64,000 nucleotides of DNA from Streptomyces humidus (GTDB taxonomy: Bacteria > Actinomycetota > Actinomycetes > Streptomycetales > Streptomycetaceae). Below the pieces are notes generated by a model. That model did no database searches. It was not told the origin of the DNA and worked only from the letters and a program-made list of their open reading frames with translations. The translations under genes and the position numbers were made by a program. The stretch spans positions 1 through 64,000 of the forward strand of contig NZ_BMTL01000031.1 in NCBI RefSeq assembly GCF_014649655.1, read 5' to 3'. Within the stretch, counting starts at the first letter, position 1. Every line of letters starts with the position of its first letter. Positions 62,775-64,000 of the stretch are shown here, one piece after another.

Positions 62775-63524
62775 TCAGCTGCGGCGGACGATAGTGAGCC
62801 GCCCCTCCGCGATCTCGGGCACAGTGTGGCGAGGCACCGGGACCGGGGAGGCGAGTGAGGAGGCGAACGCGGCGACCAGGTCATGGGGGACGCTGGCGCT
62901 GAAGCTGGCGCACCACAGATACGGCGCACCGGGCACGGGCTCCGCCCATGCCTGCCAACCCACCAAATCCGGTCGCGGGTCGGCGTCCTCGATGAGCGGC
63001 GGCAGCATCTCCAGAGAGACACAGGAGGAGAACCCTGGGTCCGTGGCAGTGGTGCGGGGGCGATCCACGTCGCGGATCCAGCCCCGGACACTCAGCGCGT
63101 CGAGGACCGTCTCGGGCTCCTCGAAGCCGACGTCGGGCGCCTCACGGGCGTCGAGCGCCATGAGGAGATCGGCGAGCGCCTCGTAGGAGACGCCGGTGGT
63201 GAAATAGGCGTTCCACTCCGGCATCGCGGAGGCGGCATGCGCGCGGGCGCTCAGCTGCCAGGCGACGGGCAGACCGCCCAGCTCGAACGGGTAGGCCGCG
63301 AGGATCCACTCGGCGCCACGCAGCCCGTCCGGGCTTATGTACAGAAGGGTGTGACGGGAGGTGGGCCACATGCGCCAGCCGAGGTCGGACAGGATGTCGC
63401 CGATCCGCTCGGCGAGCACACCGTCGTCGCCAGCCAGATGACGCGGGGTGACCCAGTACACCGGGTCCGGCAAATCCGGTCGGGAGCGGTCGCTGGAGTG
63501 GTGCGGGAGCAGGGGCGCCTCCAT
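62775..63524 (-). CDS. DUF317-domain protein
   Basis: The 249-residue protein starts MEAPLLPHHSSDRSRPDLPD. It has two DUF317-like halves: PVYWVTPRHLAGDD...LLYISPDGLRGAEWILAAYP, and a second with LVGWQAWAEPVPGAPYLWCA and SFSASVPHDLVAAFASSLAS. DUF317 proteins are nearly confined to Streptomyces and their integrative elements; the function is unknown. Confidence 0.85.
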   Translation of the reverse strand: MEAPLLPHHSSDRSRPDLPDPVYWVTPRHLAGDDGVLAERIGDILSDLGWRMWPTSRHTLLYISPDGLRGAEWILAAYPFELGGLPVAWQLSARAHAASAMPEWNAYFTTGVSYEALADLLMALDAREAPDVGFEEPETVLDALSVRGWIRDVDRPRTTATDPGFSSCVSLEMLPPLIEDADPRPDLVGWQAWAEPVPGAPYLWCASFSASVPHDLVAAFASSLASPVPVPRHTVPEIAEGRLTIVRRS

Positions 63525-63686
63525 GAGCTCGTGGGGTAGAACACTGGCCGTCCAGGATCATCGGCATCACTTCGCTGACCAGGTCTTCCGGCAAGGTGTT
63601 GGAGGGTGACATGGCTGTGCGGCTGTTCGCCAGTCGTTTCGGGATCTTTCCTGTCCGCCTGCGGTGAACTAGTGGAAAGATGGATA

Positions 63687-63707
63687 TATAGGATATCAAA
63701 TCCTATA
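63687..63707. promoter_or_regulatory. AT-rich inverted repeat, candidate operator
   Basis: TATAGGAT-N5-ATCCTATA is a perfect inverted repeat in a locally AT-rich part of the gap 63525-63766. It lies 160 bp before the DUF317 gene start. Confidence 0.5.
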
Positions 63708-63766
63708 CCGTAATCTCACAGCCGATGCCACGTGAATGCCGTGTGCGGCATCGTTGACTATCTGCG

Positions 63767-63988
63767 TCACTTGGACTTAGCCCATTTTCTCAGTTCCTTT
63801 CTAGTGAGGGGCTCCCCGTCTGCCGTCCACGACAGCTTCTCAAGGCGTCGTTTTTCAGCTTTGTCCAGGCGGCTCAATGCTTTTTGCCTGTCAATGCCTT
63901 CGCGGGTGAGAAGGTTCGTCCACGCCACCGCTTGCTGCGGGTCGGGGCAGGACTCCACGAGCCTACACACATCACGCATCCACATCAC
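63767..63988 (-). CDS. Small hypothetical protein at the window edge
   Basis: About 73 visible residues (MMWMRDVCRLVESCPDPQQA and later EKRRLEKLSWTADGEPL), helical and basic. The frame is open to the right edge with an in-frame GTG at 63991, so the gene may begin outside the window. Family not recognised. Confidence 0.5.
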   Translation of the reverse strand: MMWMRDVCRLVESCPDPQQAVAWTNLLTREGIDRQKALSRLDKAEKRRLEKLSWTADGEPLTRKELRKWAKSK

Positions 63989-64000
63989 CGTAGCGATCGG

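Larger units (their letters stand above)
42042..64000. mobile_element. Tandem array of inserted elements in a PLP aminotransferase gene
   Basis: Four 3' fragments of one aminotransferase gene (42042, 45790, 51892, 53479), all on the minus strand, end at the same codon and the same 37-bp block. The segments between them carry unrelated cargo (42.5-45.8, 46.2-51.9, 52.4-53.5 kb). The last segment starts with a serine recombinase at 53943 and runs past the window edge. Read as successive site-specific insertions, the oldest end is at the left. Only the last element still shows an integrase and mobilisation genes. Confidence 0.75.

Overview
The window is high-GC actinobacterial DNA and almost certainly a Streptomyces chromosome. 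The evidence is pervasive GC-rich third codon positions, GTG and ATG starts with GGAGG-type ribosome binding sites, a dnaK-grpE-dnaJ-hspR operon with HspR (HAIR) operators, clpB under the same operator, and DUF2637 and DUF317 proteins typical of Streptomyces integrative elements. The order dnaK operon, clpB, then an aminotransferase gene used as a phage/element attachment site resembles the corresponding region of model Streptomyces chromosomes.

Left part (1-16 kb): the tail of a histidine kinase; an amino-acid ABC transporter operon on the minus strand facing a gamma-glutamyltransferase-like gene and a TetR regulator, with a palindrome between them; a secreted class-C beta-lactamase-fold hydrolase; a secreted sialidase-like protein; a decayed TnpB element; a PhoX-type phosphatase and a calcineurin-like phosphoesterase (probably a phosphate-scavenging pair); then gene debris (FG-GAP/VCBS-like, beta-helix-like, IS630) ending at tRNA-Gly(CCC).

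Central part (16-40 kb): housekeeping DNA. It holds dcd, a Yip1-type membrane protein, a large membrane Fe-S oxidoreductase of the heterodisulfide-reductase type, a WecA/MraY-like protein that has lost conserved aspartates, the dnaK operon, a solitary sugar-binding lipoprotein, three paralogous LuxR-type regulators, and a small two-gene unit. That unit encodes an exported-looking peptide with seven DSTW repeats, translationally coupled to a shortened Rieske-like protein in which both His ligands are Arg. Then come a PPOX protein, clpB, a YbjN-type protein, an SDR and a DHFR-like reductase.

Right part (40-64 kb): accessory DNA. Four separate, diverged copies of the same 3' third of a PLP aminotransferase gene (about 147 codons each, all on the minus strand) occur at 42.0, 45.8, 51.9 and 53.5 kb. 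Each is cut at the same codon and joined there to the same roughly 37-bp attachment-like block. Between them lie cargo segments: a WXG-like/DUF1023 hydrolase/lipoprotein cassette, a SNF2 helicase plus SWIM-zinc-finger pair, and several toxin-antitoxin modules. The last copy abuts a large serine recombinase, followed by replication/transfer-type genes (HTH protein, zinc-finger protein, DUF2637 protein, MobC, relaxase, broken ParB, DUF317) running off the right edge. The simplest reading is successive insertion of related elements into one aminotransferase gene, each bringing a replacement 3' end and displacing the previous one. The intact gene would then lie to the right of this window.
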